In this document: piece by piece, positions 1-7,627 of the stretch
Layout of the letters: the number at the start of each line of letters is the position of its first letter
How positions within the stretch are numbered: the stretch's first letter is position 1
Source of the DNA: Oribacterium sp. UBA4274
Lineage (GTDB): Bacteria > Bacillota > Clostridia > Lachnospirales > Lachnospiraceae
Assembly (NCBI GenBank): GCA_002396005.1
Contig: DGVW01000099.1
Span: forward strand, 28,139-45,478
Length of the DNA: 17,340 bases
Reading direction: 5' to 3'
Notes under the pieces: model-generated
Database searches by the model: none
What the model saw: the letters and a program-made list of their open reading frames with translations, nothing else
What the model was told of the DNA's origin: nothing
Made by a program: the position numbers and the translations under genes

Positions 1-2
1 CG

Positions 3-1622
3 ACGCTTATTCGTTGTATATTGGGCATTGAGGAGCCGGATGACAGTGAGTCTGTTATTGCATTTTCCAAAGAGAAGAAGGTAGGTTATCTCGCACAGCA
101 GCACGCGGATATCGAGACCGGTGTTGATGATTTTGATACTCTGTCGGGAGGACAGAAAACCAGGAAACGTTTGGAGGAGATACTGCAGGATAAGCCGGAT
201 CTCCTGATACTTGACGAGCCGACCAACCATTTGGATATCGAGTCTATACAGTGGCTTGAAAAGGTGCTTAAGAGATATGACGGGGCAGTACTTTTGGTTT
301 CCCACGACAGATATTTCCTTGATCATGTTGTTACCAAGATCATCGATCTCGACAATGGTAAAGCTCGTATGTACAAGGGTAACTATTCAGAGTACGCTGT
401 AAAGAAAAAGATGATTCGTGATGCGGAACTTAAGGCATACTTAAATCAGCAACAGGAGATACAGCATCAGCAGGCAGTCATCACCAAGCTTAAGCAGTTC
501 AATCGTGAGAAATCCATAAAGAGAGCAGAGTCTCGTGAAAAAGCATTGGCCAAGGTGGAGCTCCTGGATAAACCGGAGGAAATTGATAACGAGATGAGAC
601 TGGCTCTTACTCCTAGTGTTCAGTCCGGCAATGATGTTCTTTCGGTTAAGGATCTCAGTAAGAGTTTCGATGACAAGACATTGTTTTCACATATCGATTT
701 TGAAATAAAGCGCGGTGAACATGTAGCTGTTATAGGAGCCAACGGAACAGGCAAGACAACGCTTCTTAAGATACTCAATCAGCAGGAGGATGCCGATACA
801 GGTTCTTTCAGGCTGGGAACCAATGTTGAGATCGGTTATTACGATCAGGAGCATGCAGTACTTCATATGGATAAGACTATCTTTGATGAAATACAGGATG
901 ACTATCCATACCTCAACGATACAAAGGTTCGTAATGTTCTTGCGGCATTTCTTTTTAGGGGAGATGATGTTTACAAGCGCATAGGAGACCTGAGTGGTGG
1001 AGAACAGGGACGAGTTTCTCTTGCAAAGCTCATGCTTAGTAATGCCAATTTTCTGATCCTCGATGAGCCTACAAATCACTTGGATATCCAGGGACGTGAA
1101 GTTCTTGAGGATGCCATAAACAATTATGAGGGAACGGTTCTCTATGTTTCTCATGACCGATATTTTATCAACAAGACATCTGGTCGCATCCTGGAGCTTT
1201 TTGAAAACAGATTTGATAACTATATCGGAAATTATGATTATTATCTTGAGAAAAAGGAGGATGTCCGTAAGTATGGAGCCACTGCTTCTGTCAATGCTAA
1301 CGGACGAACCACAGCTGCTGCCACTGAACCTGTTATCGAGATAAAATCAGAACAGAAGACAGATTGGGAACAACAGAAGGAAATCAAGAAAACTCTTCAG
1401 AAACTGCAGCGTGAATTGAAGAACTGCGAGGATGAGATACAGAAGCTGGAAGCCCGTAATGAGGTGCTGGATACAGATTATCAGAATCCGGATATCGCTG
1501 CAGATGTAGGCAGGCTCATGGAACTTCATAAAGAGCATGAGTACAATGATGATCGTCTTGCAGAACTATATGAAACCTGGGAGACTCTATCTGAAAAGTT
1601 ATCAGAGATTGAAGAGTGTTAA
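3..1622 (+). CDS. ABC-F family ATPase (ribosome-associated translation factor), 5' end outside window
   Basis: This is a soluble tandem-ABC ATPase of the ABC-F family, whose members bind the ribosomal E site and relieve stalled or antibiotic-blocked translation. The frame is open from nt 3. The first residues (TLIRCI) look like the stretch just after a Walker A lysine, so roughly 100 residues are missing. Domain 1 keeps signature LSGGQKTR (about nt 141-164) and Walker B LLILDEPTNHLD. A charged, helical inter-domain linker follows (nt ~390-570). Domain 2 has Walker A GANGTGKTT (nt ~739), signature LSGGEQGR (~nt 988), a second LILDEPTNHLD and SHDRYF. The C-terminal part (nt ~1360-1620) is a charged coiled coil, as in Uup/YdiF-type members. 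The duplicated DEPTNHLD plus linker exclude a transporter ATPase. The subfamily is not resolvable here. The stop codon lies inside a tandem GTGTTAA repeat, and no terminator follows. Confidence 0.93.
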   Translation, partial: TLIRCILGIEEPDDSESVIAFSKEKKVGYLAQQHADIETGVDDFDTLSGGQKTRKRLEEILQDKPDLLILDEPTNHLDIESIQWLEKVLKRYDGAVLLVSHDRYFLDHVVTKIIDLDNGKARMYKGNYSEYAVKKKMIRDAELKAYLNQQQEIQHQQAVITKLKQFNREKSIKRAESREKALAKVELLDKPEEIDNEMRLALTPSVQSGNDVLSVKDLSKSFDDKTLFSHIDFEIKRGEHVAVIGANGTGKTTLLKILNQQEDADTGSFRLGTNVEIGYYDQEHAVLHMDKTIFDEIQDDYPYLNDTKVRNVLAAFLFRGDDVYKRIGDLSGGEQGRVSLAKLMLSNANFLILDEPTNHLDIQGREVLEDAINNYEGTVLYVSHDRYFINKTSGRILELFENRFDNYIGNYDYYLEKKEDVRKYGATASVNANGRTTAAATEPVIEIKSEQKTDWEQQKEIKKTLQKLQRELKNCEDEIQKLEARNEVLDTDYQNPDIAADVGRLMELHKEHEYNDDRLAELYETWETLSEKLSEIEEC

Positions 1623-1668
1623 GTGTTAAGTTGGCTGGTACTGTTTGCTTTGAGACTAAATATTTAAT

Positions 1669-2547
1669 TGTGCCAAAACAGCTGCGGCAGATTCAGAGAC
1701 CGTTACATCTGAGCCTGAAGCTAAACCTCTTGACAAGGCTGCATTTGATGAGCTTCTCACCAGGGGACCGGTTGCTGATGATGCGGTGATTGAGGCTTCT
1801 GAGTGGGCAAAAGCTGTTAAGGCGGCGGGAGTTTTAAGAATCGGAGGTGTTCGAACATCTCAGCTTTTCAGTCAGCTTGATGAGACAGACAATGGATTAC
1901 GAGGATTTGATGCCGGTCTTTTCCAGCTTCTTACCAGATACATTCTCGGAGATGAATCTAAATATGAAATTACTCAGGTGGATTCAAGCACACGTGAGTC
2001 TGTATTAACCACGGGACAGGTTGATGCAGTATTCGCAACATATTCAATAACAGATAAGCGTAAAGAACTTATATCCTTTGCAGGTCCTTACTACACATCA
2101 AAGCAGGCTATACTTGTAAAAGCCGGTAATACTGATATAACAGGTGTTGACAGCCTTGCAGGCAAGGTAGTAGCAACACAGACCGGATCAACAGGACCAT
2201 CTATACTTGCAGAGTTTGCACCGGAAGCGACAGTACAGGAGTTTACTACAGATATTGAGGCACGTACAGCTCTTCTGCAGGGCAGAGTAGATGCATATGT
2301 TTCTGACTATACGCTTATGCTCAATGCTCTTGTTAAGGAGTCAGGAAAGTATGAGATTGCAGGTGATGTTTTTGGACCTGAAGATAATTATGGAATAGGA
2401 CTTCCTAAGGATTCAGATGGAGTTCAGTTTGTTAATGATTTCCTAAAGAAAATTGAGGATGAAGGTCTTTGGACAGAACTTTGGCAGGTAAGCCTTGGCG
2501 ACCGTACAGGTATCAGTGAAGCCCCTGCAGCTCCTACAGTTGGTTGA
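1669..2547 (+). pseudogene. Glutamate-type ABC transporter substrate-binding protein, signal peptide and start lost
   Basis: This is a type 3 (SBP_bac_3) amino-acid binding protein, normally a lipoprotein feeding the downstream permeases. The reading frame is open from nt 1660 and shows C-A-K-T-A-A-A at nt 1669, which fits the lipid-anchor cysteine and linker of a mature lipoprotein. Everything before it (signal peptide, start codon, ribosome site, promoter) is absent, and the ABC-F stop lies only 46 bases upstream. Stops at nt 1627, 1651 and 1657 close the frame upstream. The mature domain looks complete (RIGGVRTSQLF, GFDAGLFQLL, FAGPYYTSKQA, VATQTGSTGP, VDAYVSDYTL, LWTELW), ending SEAPAAPTVG in the manner of GluB-type glutamate-binding proteins. 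The only available start, GTG at nt 1786, has no ribosome site at a usable distance and would make a cytoplasmic protein. The decay call is an inference; an assembly error is the main alternative. Confidence 0.8.
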
Positions 2548-2593
2548 GTCTGGTATTGATGAACAAAAATTATGTTTTTGATTCATGACAATA

Positions 2594-2627
2594 TTTGATA
2601 TTAAATAGTAATGTTACTGATATCAAA
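2594..2627 (+). repeat. Inverted repeat in gap between binding protein and permease 1
   Basis: TTTGATAT (2594-2601) pairs with ATATCAAA (2620-2627), and AGTAA/TTACT (2607-2611/2614-2618) can pair inside it. There is no T-tract, so it is not a standard terminator. It could be an mRNA-stabilising hairpin behind the binding-protein gene. Its function is not shown. Confidence 0.4.
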
Positions 2628-2668
2628 GTAAGAAGACTATTAAAGTAATTGTGGTTTAAGGATGAATA

Positions 2669-2711
2669 CGACATGATGAGATATATGTATTATATATGTT
2701 TCATCATGTCG
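2669..2711 (+). promoter_or_regulatory. Perfect 11-bp inverted repeat upstream of permease 1
   Basis: CGACATGATGA (2669-2679) is the exact reverse complement of TCATCATGTCG (2701-2711). The 21-base interior carries two ATATAT blocks that can extend pairing. It sits 25 bases before the permease 1 start and lacks a following T-run. It is either an operator or an intercistronic hairpin that lowers permease expression relative to the binding protein, a common layout in ABC operons. The symmetry is seen directly; the role is inferred. Confidence 0.5.
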
Positions 2712-2735
2712 TTATAGTTATATAAAGGATTGATT

Positions 2736-3063
2736 ATGACGATAGGTGAACTTCTTTCACAATATGGTGAGAAATATATAGTGGCTTTATTAACAACATG
2801 GCAACTCACTACCATATCTTTTATTGGAGCTGTAGTGATAGGCATACTCATTACAGTTATGAGAGTATGTCCGATAAAACCATTACGTATTTTTGGCGAT
2901 TTATATGTTCAGATTTTCAGAAATATTCCCGGAGCATCCCTTCTTATTGTACTGGTTTATGCATTGCCAAATCTAGGTGTCGTGCTGTCATACTTTCATT
3001 GTGTTGTTACCGCTACTACTTTGTGGTAGTTTTATAGACAGGAAAGTGAGGATCCGCAGATGA
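2736..3063 (+). pseudogene. Glutamate-type ABC permease 1, internally deleted remnant
   Basis: This is the N-terminal part of a HisM/GluC-type inner-membrane permease, which normally has about 220-230 residues. Start ATG 2736 has ribosome site AAAGGA six bases upstream. The frame encodes a first membrane helix (TTWQLTTISFIGAVVIGIL), VQIFRNIPGASLL and part of a further helix, then stops at TAG 3027-3029 after about 97 residues. The EAA cytoplasmic loop that docks the ATPase, and the remaining helices, are missing. In the +1 frame, nt 3001-3063 reads LLPLLLCGSFIDRKVRIRR then TGA, which resembles a permease C-terminus. Its TGA overlaps the permease 2 ATG as ATGA, the same coupling as at the permease 2/ATPase junction. 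The simplest reading is an internal deletion of roughly 350-400 bases with a frame change. Assembly collapse is the alternative. Confidence 0.78.
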
Positions 3064-3872
3064 GTCGTCAGATATCTGTTAGGGATGCATTATATGAGAC
3101 ACCGGGGAAAAATGCACGTAAAATCATCATGGCATCAACTGTAATCTCTATAGTGGCTATGGTTTTGTTGTTATGTCTGGTGATCAAAATATTCTCAGAT
3201 AATGGTCAATTGGATGCTAAGTATTGGTCATTTTTTATGAGGTCAACAACGTGGAGATTTATAGGGAGTGGACTCCTTGGAACAGTTGAAGCGTCTCTCC
3301 TTGCCGGTTTAACGGCTTTTTCCATAGGCTTTGTTTTTATGGTGATGAGGATAAGCTTTTATAAGCCATTGCAGTTTATAGGTGCAGCATGTACTGAGTT
3401 TACCAGAGGAGTTCCTACACTTCTGTTTATTTATTTCTTTTTCTTATATGTTCCCAAGATGGGCATAAATCTTCCATCAGTGTGGAGAGTTGCGCTTCCG
3501 GTTGCTATATCTGCATCCGGTATGGTTTCGGAATTGCTTCGTTCAGGTGTTAATGCTGTTCCGAAAGGTCAGCGTGAAGCAGCATTGTCTCTTGGTATGA
3601 GAGAGACTATGGTTTTTACAAAGATTATTTTTCCTCAAGCGCTGAAATACATCGTGCCTGCTCTGTTTTCTGATCTGGTTATAGTTGTTAAGGATACAAC
3701 ATTTTCTTATATCGTGAATTTTCCTGATTTGATGCAGAATGCCAAGGTACTCATATCCAATTATGATGCGTTGCTGTCAGTTTATTTGGTTGTGGCGGTG
3801 ATTTATATCATTATCAATTATCTCCTCAATACGATATCTGTGACTATGGCAAAACGAGGAGGTAAGAGATGA
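3060..3872 (+). CDS. Glutamate-type ABC transporter permease 2
   Basis: This 270-residue inner-membrane permease is of the HisM/GluD type. The N-terminus MSRQISVRDALYETPG resembles GluD-class permeases (…LYDAPGPRARR). Several membrane helices follow: residues ~20-43, ~78-100, ~115-132, ~143-160 and ~238-258. The ATPase-docking EAA loop is intact at about residues 168-200 (VPKGQREAALSLGMRE … IIFPQALKYIVPAL). The length is normal for the subfamily. The stop TGA overlaps the ATPase start (ATGA, 3869-3872), so the two genes are translationally coupled. Its usual heterodimer partner upstream is broken, so the complete importer probably cannot form unless a partner is encoded elsewhere. Glutamate as substrate is inferred from operon type only. 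Confidence 0.88.
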   Translation: MSRQISVRDALYETPGKNARKIIMASTVISIVAMVLLLCLVIKIFSDNGQLDAKYWSFFMRSTTWRFIGSGLLGTVEASLLAGLTAFSIGFVFMVMRISFYKPLQFIGAACTEFTRGVPTLLFIYFFFLYVPKMGINLPSVWRVALPVAISASGMVSELLRSGVNAVPKGQREAALSLGMRETMVFTKIIFPQALKYIVPALFSDLVIVVKDTTFSYIVNFPDLMQNAKVLISNYDALLSVYLVVAVIYIIINYLLNTISVTMAKRGGKR

Positions 3873-4645
3873 TGAAAAAAGATAATACAATAATATCTGA
3901 TGTTCAGGCACCTGTGGTTGAATTAAAACATGTGGAAAAGTATTACGGTGCCATGCATGCTCTGAAGGATATAAATCTGTCAGTTAAAAAGGGCGAGGTT
4001 GTGGTTCTTATCGGACCATCAGGTTCCGGTAAGTCGACATTGTGCCGCACTATTAACCGTCTTGAAAATATAAAATCAGGAGAGATCCTCATTGAAGGGG
4101 AGAAATTACCTGATGGCGGAAAGGAACTTGCAGCATTAAGAGCTGAGATAGGCATGGTATTTCAGTCCTTCAATCTGTTTGCGCATAAAACTATCCTTGA
4201 TAATGTTATGATGGGACCGGTGGAAGTGCTTCACAGGTCTAAGACAGAAGTTGAAAAAGAAGCTATGGAACTCCTTAAGAGAGTTGGTGTTGATTCACAG
4301 GCTCACAAGATGCCGTCTCAGTTATCCGGTGGGCAGCAGCAGAGAGCTGCCATAGCCAGATCTCTTGCCATGCATCCTAAGGTTATGCTCTTTGATGAAC
4401 CAACATCTGCACTTGATCCGGAGATGATTCAGGAAGTGCTTGATGTTATGATTGAACTTGCCAATGAAGGCATGACCATGATTGTTGTCACTCATGAAAT
4501 GAACTTTGCAAGACGTGTTGCAAACAGAGTTGTTTTTATGGCTGATGGAGCTATAGTTGAGGAAAACACTCCTGATGAATTCTTTACATCACCAAAAACA
4601 GAAAGGGCCAAAGAATTTCTCGAATCAATTAAAGGACATATGTAA
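3869..4645 (+). CDS. Polar amino-acid ABC transporter ATP-binding protein (GlnQ/GluA type)
   Basis: This 258-residue cytoplasmic ATPase energises an amino-acid importer. It has Walker A GPSGSGKST (residues ~49-57), a Q-loop in VFQSFNLFAHKT (~93-104), signature LSGGQQQR (~152-159), Walker B VMLFDEPTSALD (~172-183) and H-loop VVTHEMNFAR (~206-215). All catalytic elements are present, and length and order match the PAAT family. Start ATG 3869 overlaps the permease 2 stop; GAGGAGG just upstream is the ribosome site. A second ATG at 3872 is equally possible. It is the last gene of the operon and is followed by a strong hairpin terminator. It seems undamaged although two upstream partners are broken, so the decay would be recent or the protein still serves another permease. 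Confidence 0.92.
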   Translation: MMKKDNTIISDVQAPVVELKHVEKYYGAMHALKDINLSVKKGEVVVLIGPSGSGKSTLCRTINRLENIKSGEILIEGEKLPDGGKELAALRAEIGMVFQSFNLFAHKTILDNVMMGPVEVLHRSKTEVEKEAMELLKRVGVDSQAHKMPSQLSGGQQQRAAIARSLAMHPKVMLFDEPTSALDPEMIQEVLDVMIELANEGMTMIVVTHEMNFARRVANRVVFMADGAIVEENTPDEFFTSPKTERAKEFLESIKGHM

Positions 4646-4684
4646 TAGAGTGGTTCAGTATAATAGTTATTCATTATGAATTTC

Positions 4685-4738
4685 AAAAACCCCCGATGAT
4701 ATATCCAATATCTAACCGGATATAATATCGGGGTTTTT
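4685..4738. terminator. Bidirectional Rho-independent terminator between convergent genes
   Basis: CCCCGAT (4691-4697) pairs with ATCGGGG (4727-4733). It is flanked by A5 (4685-4689) on the left and T5 (4734-4738) on the right, with one bulged C. Inner bases ATATCC/GGATAT extend the stem. The A- and T-tracts let it work on both strands, serving the ABC operon and the convergent LysR gene. Confidence 0.88.
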
Positions 4739-4779
4739 AAATAACTGAATAAAGATTAATTTGGTTTAATAGTTAATAC

Positions 4780-5712
4780 TTAATCTATTATGTGCTTAGG
4801 GAAGCTATCCATCTGCCAGTATTCATTTACTAAATCTATAAAATCTTTTGCAGCTTTACTAAGATATGCATTCTTTGGATATGTCACGCATACTTTCCAG
4901 GTTGGTCTGAAAGGCAATCTGAAAAATTTAATTCCGGGAGGCGATTGTTTCACATAGTGATATGGTACCAAACCACAAGCAAGCTTCGCTCTGATCATCG
5001 AAAGTATGGTCATATTACTGGAAGTTTCAAAAAGTACAGTAGGGGTAAAACCCGCATCTCTGAATATTTGATCAACCATTTTACGGATGGTTGATTCCTT
5101 GTACATCATAACAAAAGGTTCATATTGAAGTGCTGAAAGAGGAACTGTAGGATATGGATCATCAGTTTTTAAATAATCTTTGTTAAGTGGATACTGTTCT
5201 GGAAGTGCAAGATATATCTCCTCTTTGAATAAATCAATGTACTCATCATTAGTTTTCTGAGCATCAGTAAGTGTTACAAATCCAATATCCAGTTCACCAT
5301 GGTGAATTGCATCCTGCTGCTGCTTTACACTCAGTTCTCTGGGTTCAACTGTAAATTCAGGATACTTATTATGAAATATAGGATAAACGTAAGAAAACAT
5401 ATCGAAACCTCTGCCTGGAGTCATACCGATGGAGAGATATCCGTTATGTTTGTTTACCATATCTGCAATTATTGTATAAGTTTTTTGTTTTATACGAAGC
5501 ATCTCCCTGGCGTTATCCAGATATACCTGACCTTCCGGAGTTGGTGACCATGAAGCTTTATTACGTACAAAAAGGGGTGTACCTATTTCTTTTTCCAGTT
5601 TCTGAAGTTGTTGAGATAAAGCTGACTGAGTTATAAACAGTTTTTCTGCAGCCTTTGTGATTGAACCTTCATCAGCGATTTTGATAATATACTCGATTAA
5701 CTTAGTGTCCAT
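4780..5712 (-). CDS. LysR-family transcriptional regulator 1, divergent from garD
   Basis: This 310-residue LysR-type regulator has an N-terminal winged helix-turn-helix at residues ~1-60 (EGSITKAAEKLFITQSALSQQLQKLEKEIGTPLF, motif spread over 15-48) and a periplasmic-binding-protein-like effector domain from about residue 90. The start is reversed CAT 5710-5712, with GAGAGG a few bases ahead. It is transcribed away from garD, and LysR proteins usually control their divergent neighbour, so galactarate dehydratase is the likely target and an aldarate or its keto product a plausible effector (inference). It is clearly paralogous to the second LysR in the window: TPGRG, IGFVTL, QYEPF/EFEPF, PTW and the terminal EYWQ all align. 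The terminator at 4685-4738 would end its transcript. Confidence 0.93.
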   Translation of the reverse strand: MDTKLIEYIIKIADEGSITKAAEKLFITQSALSQQLQKLEKEIGTPLFVRNKASWSPTPEGQVYLDNAREMLRIKQKTYTIIADMVNKHNGYLSIGMTPGRGFDMFSYVYPIFHNKYPEFTVEPRELSVKQQQDAIHHGELDIGFVTLTDAQKTNDEYIDLFKEEIYLALPEQYPLNKDYLKTDDPYPTVPLSALQYEPFVMMYKESTIRKMVDQIFRDAGFTPTVLFETSSNMTILSMIRAKLACGLVPYHYVKQSPPGIKFFRLPFRPTWKVCVTYPKNAYLSKAAKDFIDLVNEYWQMDSFPKHIID

Positions 5713-5948
5713 AAGTACCTCTCATTATCTATGACATTAGCATAACTTATGAATGATTCATAATTATTAATTTTACTTAATATTTGTGTGCAATTATACT
5801 AATTCTACACGGAACAAAAAGTTTTGTAAATGTTGATTATTATTGTGAAAGCACGAAATTTCATAACGTAACTATGTATATATAAATTATATACATGGCA
5901 ATACTTGCTTTCATGGCCGTCACAACGCGACGGGAGAATGGAGACTAT
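5713..5948. promoter_or_regulatory. Divergent control region of LysR1 and garD
   Basis: This 236-base AT-rich gap holds both divergent promoters. On the minus strand TATAAT (complement of 5793-5798) is a good -10 for LysR1. TAATTCTACAC (5800-5810) and TTTTACTTA (5771-5779) recur, the first inverted, in the LysR2/tctB gap, so they are candidate LysR sites. AGTTTTGTAA near 5820 resembles the half-site seen there. No convincing -35/-10 pair for garD could be fixed by eye. Confidence 0.6.
5874..5896. repeat. 9-bp palindrome upstream of garD
   Basis: ATGTATATA (5874-5882) is the exact reverse complement of TATATACAT (5888-5896), with TAAAT between. It ends 52 bases before the garD start. It may be an operator or part of an AT-rich promoter. 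Pure TA alternation makes chance symmetry easier, so the functional claim is weak. Confidence 0.4.
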
Positions 5949-7472
5949 ATGGCAAAAAGATTATGTATTCAGATTACAGACAAGGACAATGTTGCCATCG
6001 CTATCAATGATGTGCCTAAGGGTACAGAGGTGATACAGGGAGTAGTTACGACAGTAGATATCCCGCAGGCGCATAAGATTGCATTAAAGGCATTGCCCAA
6101 AGGCTCTGAGGTAATCAGATATGGTGTCGTTTTGGGCACTACTTCTGAGGATATACCTATTGGTGGATGGATAAATGAGAAGAATCTCATCATGGCACCG
6201 GCACCGGATCTCGACTGTATGGAGTTTGCTACAAACATCCGTACAGATCTGCCTAAGCCTAAGAGAACAACCTGGATGGGATATAAGAACCCGGATGGAT
6301 TTTATGCCGGAACCAGAAACATTCTGGGCATCAATACAACTGTACAGTGTGTTGCAGGTGTACTCAATGTTGCAATTAAGAAGATCAAAGACGAGATTCT
6401 GCCTAAGTATTCTAATGTTGATGACGTCGTTGCGATAAATCACCCTTATGGCTGCGGAGTCGCTATAGATGCGCCTCAGGCCTATATACCGCAGAAGATA
6501 CTCAGAAATATTTCAAGGCATCCTAATTTTGGCGGAGTTTTCATGCTGGTGGCATTGGGCTGTGAGAAGTTTACGGTTGATCGTTTTTGTGAGTGGTGGC
6601 CGGAACTCAACAATGAGGATAATGTCATCGTCCTCCAGAATTACAAGGGGTATCAGGCTATGATGGATGCCATCATGGAGATGGCAGAGAAAAAACTGAA
6701 AATCCTTAATGAAAGAAAGAGAGAGGAGCTTCCTCTGTCAGATCTTCTGGTTGGTATGCAGTGCGGCGGATCAGATGCATTCTCAGGAATAACAGCAAAC
6801 CCAACAGCAGGGTATGCAGCGGATCTTCTGGTTTCCGGTGGTGGAACAGTTATGTTCTCTGAAGTTACAGAAGTAAGAGACGGTGTTCAGTTTATCGCCC
6901 ACAGATGTATCAACGAAGAAGTCGGTAAGCGTCTCGTTGAAGAGATGAAGTGGTATGATAACTATCTAAAGAATGGTGGCGTTGACAGAGGCGCCAATAC
7001 TACACCGGGTAACAAAAAAGGAGGACTTTCCAATATCATTGAGAAGTCCATGGGTTCTATCGCAAAGTCAGGTTCATCACCTATAGTAGAAGTTTTATCT
7101 CCGGGTGACAGACCTACAAAGCATGGTGAGATATTTGCAGCTACTCCTGCATCAGATCTTGTGTGTGGACCTTCTCAGCTTGCATCAGGTATGGGACTTG
7201 AAGTCTTTATGACAGGTCGCGGAACACCGTATGGACTCGCAGCGGCACCTGTTATCAAGCTTTGCTCGAGAAATGAGATGAAGGAGCAGTGGCCTGATAT
7301 AATTGATTTTAATGCCGGGCCTGCTGCAGTAGGTGATAAGACCATACAGGAACAGGGTGAAGAACTTCTGGATTTCATTTTGGATGTTGCATCAGGAATC
7401 AAGAAACCATATACAGAACAATATGGATTTGCCAATGATCTCTGCGTTTTCAACCCTGCTCCAATAACCTGA
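5949..7472 (+). CDS. garD: Galactarate dehydratase (D-galactarate hydro-lyase)
   Basis: This cytoplasmic UxaA/GarD-family lyase removes water from galactarate (meso-galactarate) to give 5-keto-4-deoxy-glucarate. The 507 residues compare with about 523 in E. coli GarD, which I recognise along most of its length. An N-terminal SAF-like domain (residues ~5-85: DKDNVAIAIND, GSEVIRYGVVLG, PIGGWI) precedes the catalytic part. That part contains GTRNILGINTTVQCVAGV, INHPYGCGVAIDAPQA, ALGCEKF, GMQCGGSDAFSGITANP, VMFSEVTEVRD, GNKKGGLSNIIEKSMGSIAKSG, AATPASDLVCG and a C-terminal VFNPAPIT. Conserved Cys and His residues in these motifs fit the metal site. I chose ATG 5949, with GGAG just ahead, over an upstream in-frame ATG at 5895: the extra 18 residues have no family counterpart. 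It is probably monocistronic, divergent from LysR1. Altronate dehydratase is less likely because that family differs in these motifs. Confidence 0.93.
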   Translation: MAKRLCIQITDKDNVAIAINDVPKGTEVIQGVVTTVDIPQAHKIALKALPKGSEVIRYGVVLGTTSEDIPIGGWINEKNLIMAPAPDLDCMEFATNIRTDLPKPKRTTWMGYKNPDGFYAGTRNILGINTTVQCVAGVLNVAIKKIKDEILPKYSNVDDVVAINHPYGCGVAIDAPQAYIPQKILRNISRHPNFGGVFMLVALGCEKFTVDRFCEWWPELNNEDNVIVLQNYKGYQAMMDAIMEMAEKKLKILNERKREELPLSDLLVGMQCGGSDAFSGITANPTAGYAADLLVSGGGTVMFSEVTEVRDGVQFIAHRCINEEVGKRLVEEMKWYDNYLKNGGVDRGANTTPGNKKGGLSNIIEKSMGSIAKSGSSPIVEVLSPGDRPTKHGEIFAATPASDLVCGPSQLASGMGLEVFMTGRGTPYGLAAAPVIKLCSRNEMKEQWPDIIDFNAGPAAVGDKTIQEQGEELLDFILDVASGIKKPYTEQYGFANDLCVFNPAPIT

Positions 7473-7488
7473 TCACTTGATACTTCAT

Positions 7489-7530
7489 ATAATAAGTGAG
7501 TGTCAAAAGTATTTGCCACTCACTTATTAT
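7489..7530. terminator. Long hairpin between convergent garD and LysR2
   Basis: A perfect 14-bp stem, 7489-7502 with 7517-7530 (core AATAAGTGAGTG / CACTCACTTATT), encloses a 14-base loop. It lacks a run of T after the stem on either strand, so it is an atypical terminator. Smaller hairpins follow at 7538-7553 (GCACAC/GTGTGC) and 7586-7600 (TTTTGC/GCAAAA). Position between convergent genes supports a termination or mRNA 3'-end role. Confidence 0.55.
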
Positions 7531-7627
7531 CGCTAACGCACACATTCGTGTGCAATTTGATGCTGAACACTCATAACTTGGGCCCTTTTGCTGTGCAAAA
7601 CGACTACGTTATTCGTGTTCGGGCAGA

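Noticed and set aside
687..1154. 155-codon open frame on the minus strand inside the ABC-F gene
   Set aside because: Antisense shadow of conserved ABC domains; composition is not protein-like and there is no start context.
2594..2711. Inverted repeats as insertion-sequence ends
   Set aside because: No transposase or flanking target duplication; spacing and position fit intergenic hairpins.
2798..3037. Overlapping 79-codon frame within permease 1 as an alternative gene
   Set aside because: It is the shifted reading of the permease remnant; no membrane or family pattern and no ribosome site.
5895..5948. Earlier in-frame ATG for garD
   Set aside because: It overlaps the palindrome, lacks a ribosome site and adds residues with no counterpart in the family; ATG 5949 has GGAG at good distance.
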